A stretch of DNA of 14,675 bases, from contig JABXGU010000346.1 in NCBI GenBank assembly GCA_016550415.1, forward strand, positions 1-14,675. Direction: 5' to 3'. The notes beneath the pieces are model-generated. The model searched no databases and had not been told where the DNA came from. It saw only the letters and a list, made by a program, of their open reading frames with translations. The DNA comes from an archaeon. GTDB taxonomy: Archaea > Asgardarchaeota > Hermodarchaeia > Hermodarchaeales > Hermodarchaeaceae. Shown piece by piece: positions 13,615-14,675 of this stretch (its first letter is position 1; every line of letters begins with the position of its first letter). The translations under genes and the position numbers were made by a program.

Positions 13615-14675
13615 ATGGCGGAATCGCATGGAGTTATGGAACAACAATTGGTGCGGTCCCGCCGAGTCATTAAATGGGCATTAGTTGTAGTAATTCTCCT
13701 GGCAATAGCAAAAGGTGTTGTAGGATACTTTTCAGGTAGTGTGGGTCTTTTTGCCCAATCTATAGACTCTTTTACTGACTTAATCGCTGGATCAACCGTC
13801 TACTTAGGCTTGTGGCTCGCCCAACGACCTAGTAACCAGAAGTATCCCTATGGATATTTCAAGGCAGAGACGATGGCGGCATTAATTGTCGCTATCTTCA
13901 TATTTGGAACCGGGTTGCTTGTTCTATGGCAAGCAATAATGCACATTCTATTTCCCTTAGGACTTGTGTATTATGATGTTGCCCTAATCGTAGCCTCAGT
14001 ATCAATACCCATAATTTTTGTGAAGTCTTGGTTTTTGAAAAAGGTTGGTAAAGAAACAAGAAGTGAAGCAGTTTACAGTATTGGTCAAGATTACAGAATG
14101 GATCTATATGCTTCATTGGTTGTACTCATCGGATTAATTTTTGAGGGAATTGGCATTTGGTGGGCTGAGGCAGTAGTTGGCTTCATCATTGCACTCGTAA
14201 TTTTGAAAAGTAGCCTGCAAATTGCTCATAGTTCTGTATTGACCCTGATGGATGCTGTGACAGATTTTGAACAAGTGGAAGAAATCGGAAAATTAGCTTC
14301 ACAAGTCCGGGGAGTACAAGGTGTGCATGATATTAAGGTTCGACGTGCAGGACCAATCTGTTTTGGTGAAACACATTTAGAAGTTGCAGCAGATTTATCA
14401 GTAGCACAAGCATACCGGATTTCAGAGGAAATTGAAAGGAGAATCACTGCAAGATATCCAGAAATGCTGACATTCCTAGTTCATATTGAACCTACAAAAA
14501 TCCAAGTATTTCGTATAGCGATTGCTGTCGATAGTAAAGAAGCGACTCTTGAATCTCTCCCTAATCCACACTTTGGGTCATCACCCTATTTCCTACTAAT
14601 AGACGTTAAACAGAGAGAAACCATACATTGGGAAACAATGAAAAATCCAGGGGCTTCGCAAGAACGACAACGTGG
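13615..14675 (+). CDS. Cation diffusion facilitator fused to a NifX-like domain (3' partial)
   Basis: This is a divalent-metal exporter of the CDF family, exchanging cytoplasmic metal for protons at the cell membrane. Of 353 visible residues, about 20-210 form the six-helix membrane part, with metal site D51-x3-D55 in helix 2 (SIDSFTDL) and D159-x3-D163 in helix 5 (QDYRMDLYAS). The four-aspartate set differs from the His-containing sites of typical zinc exporters and, by family knowledge, leans towards manganese or iron. Residues about 215-293 form the usual cytoplasmic dimer domain (GVQGVHDIKVRRAG, GETHLEVAAD, FLVHIEP). From about residue 298 an extra domain begins, RIAIAVDS then PHFGSSPYFLLIDV, which matches the NifX/MTH1175-like dinitrogenase-cofactor fold. 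The right edge of the window cuts this domain. The start is ATG 13615; ATG 13636 is an alternative. No riboswitch is visible upstream. Confidence 0.9.
   Translation, partial: MAESHGVMEQQLVRSRRVIKWALVVVILLAIAKGVVGYFSGSVGLFAQSIDSFTDLIAGSTVYLGLWLAQRPSNQKYPYGYFKAETMAALIVAIFIFGTGLLVLWQAIMHILFPLGLVYYDVALIVASVSIPIIFVKSWFLKKVGKETRSEAVYSIGQDYRMDLYASLVVLIGLIFEGIGIWWAEAVVGFIIALVILKSSLQIAHSSVLTLMDAVTDFEQVEEIGKLASQVRGVQGVHDIKVRRAGPICFGETHLEVAADLSVAQAYRISEEIERRITARYPEMLTFLVHIEPTKIQVFRIAIAVDSKEATLESLPNPHFGSSPYFLLIDVKQRETIHWETMKNPGASQERQR

Overview
The window looks archaeal. The clues are TATA-like boxes 40-70 bases upstream of several genes, an archaeal-type cofactor-independent phosphoglycerate mutase, an AbrB-PhoU fusion, and a tRNA-Cys gene interrupted by a short intron that folds as a bulge-helix-bulge. 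The large membrane protein at the left edge has a cytoplasmic domain that reads like a longin/roadblock-type fold, which together with its architecture makes an Asgard archaeon my best guess. That is an inference, not a proof.

Layout. Positions 1-3384 (+) hold the C-terminal 1127 residues of a heavily glycosylated surface protein with one membrane span and a cytoplasmic regulatory region. Positions 3559-3664 (-) hold tRNA-Cys(GCA) with a 31-nt intron between tRNA positions 7 and 8. Then come apgM (3797-5047, +), a small four-helix membrane protein (5137-5484, +) and an AbrB-PhoU regulator (5780-6904, +). A convergent junction with nested inverted repeats separates these from a minus-strand pair encoding a MetV-like cysteine-rich protein and a MetF-like methylenetetrahydrofolate reductase (8570 down to 6976). 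To the right lies a minus-strand two-component pair: a soluble histidine kinase with seven PAS domains (12438 to 9085), overlapping by three bases a single-domain response regulator that has no ordinary start codon and appears to begin at ATA (9088 to 8720). A metallo-beta-lactamase-fold hydrolase follows (13404 to 12601, -). Divergent from it is a cation diffusion facilitator fused to a NifX-like domain, cut by the right edge (13615-14675, +).

How the genes relate. Most are short, separate transcription units rather than one pathway. Two are clear functional pairs: MetV-MetF (methyl branch of one-carbon metabolism, translationally coupled through TAATG) and kinase-regulator (PAS-sensed signal to a receiver-only output). 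The points most worth a second look are the tRNA intron at an unusual position, the ATA start or frameshift at the kinase/regulator junction, the ectodomain-TM-longin-like surface protein, and the transporter-NifX fusion. No mobile element, CRISPR array or integrase was seen. No stretch longer than 300 bases lacks a gene; the longest gap is 5485-5779.
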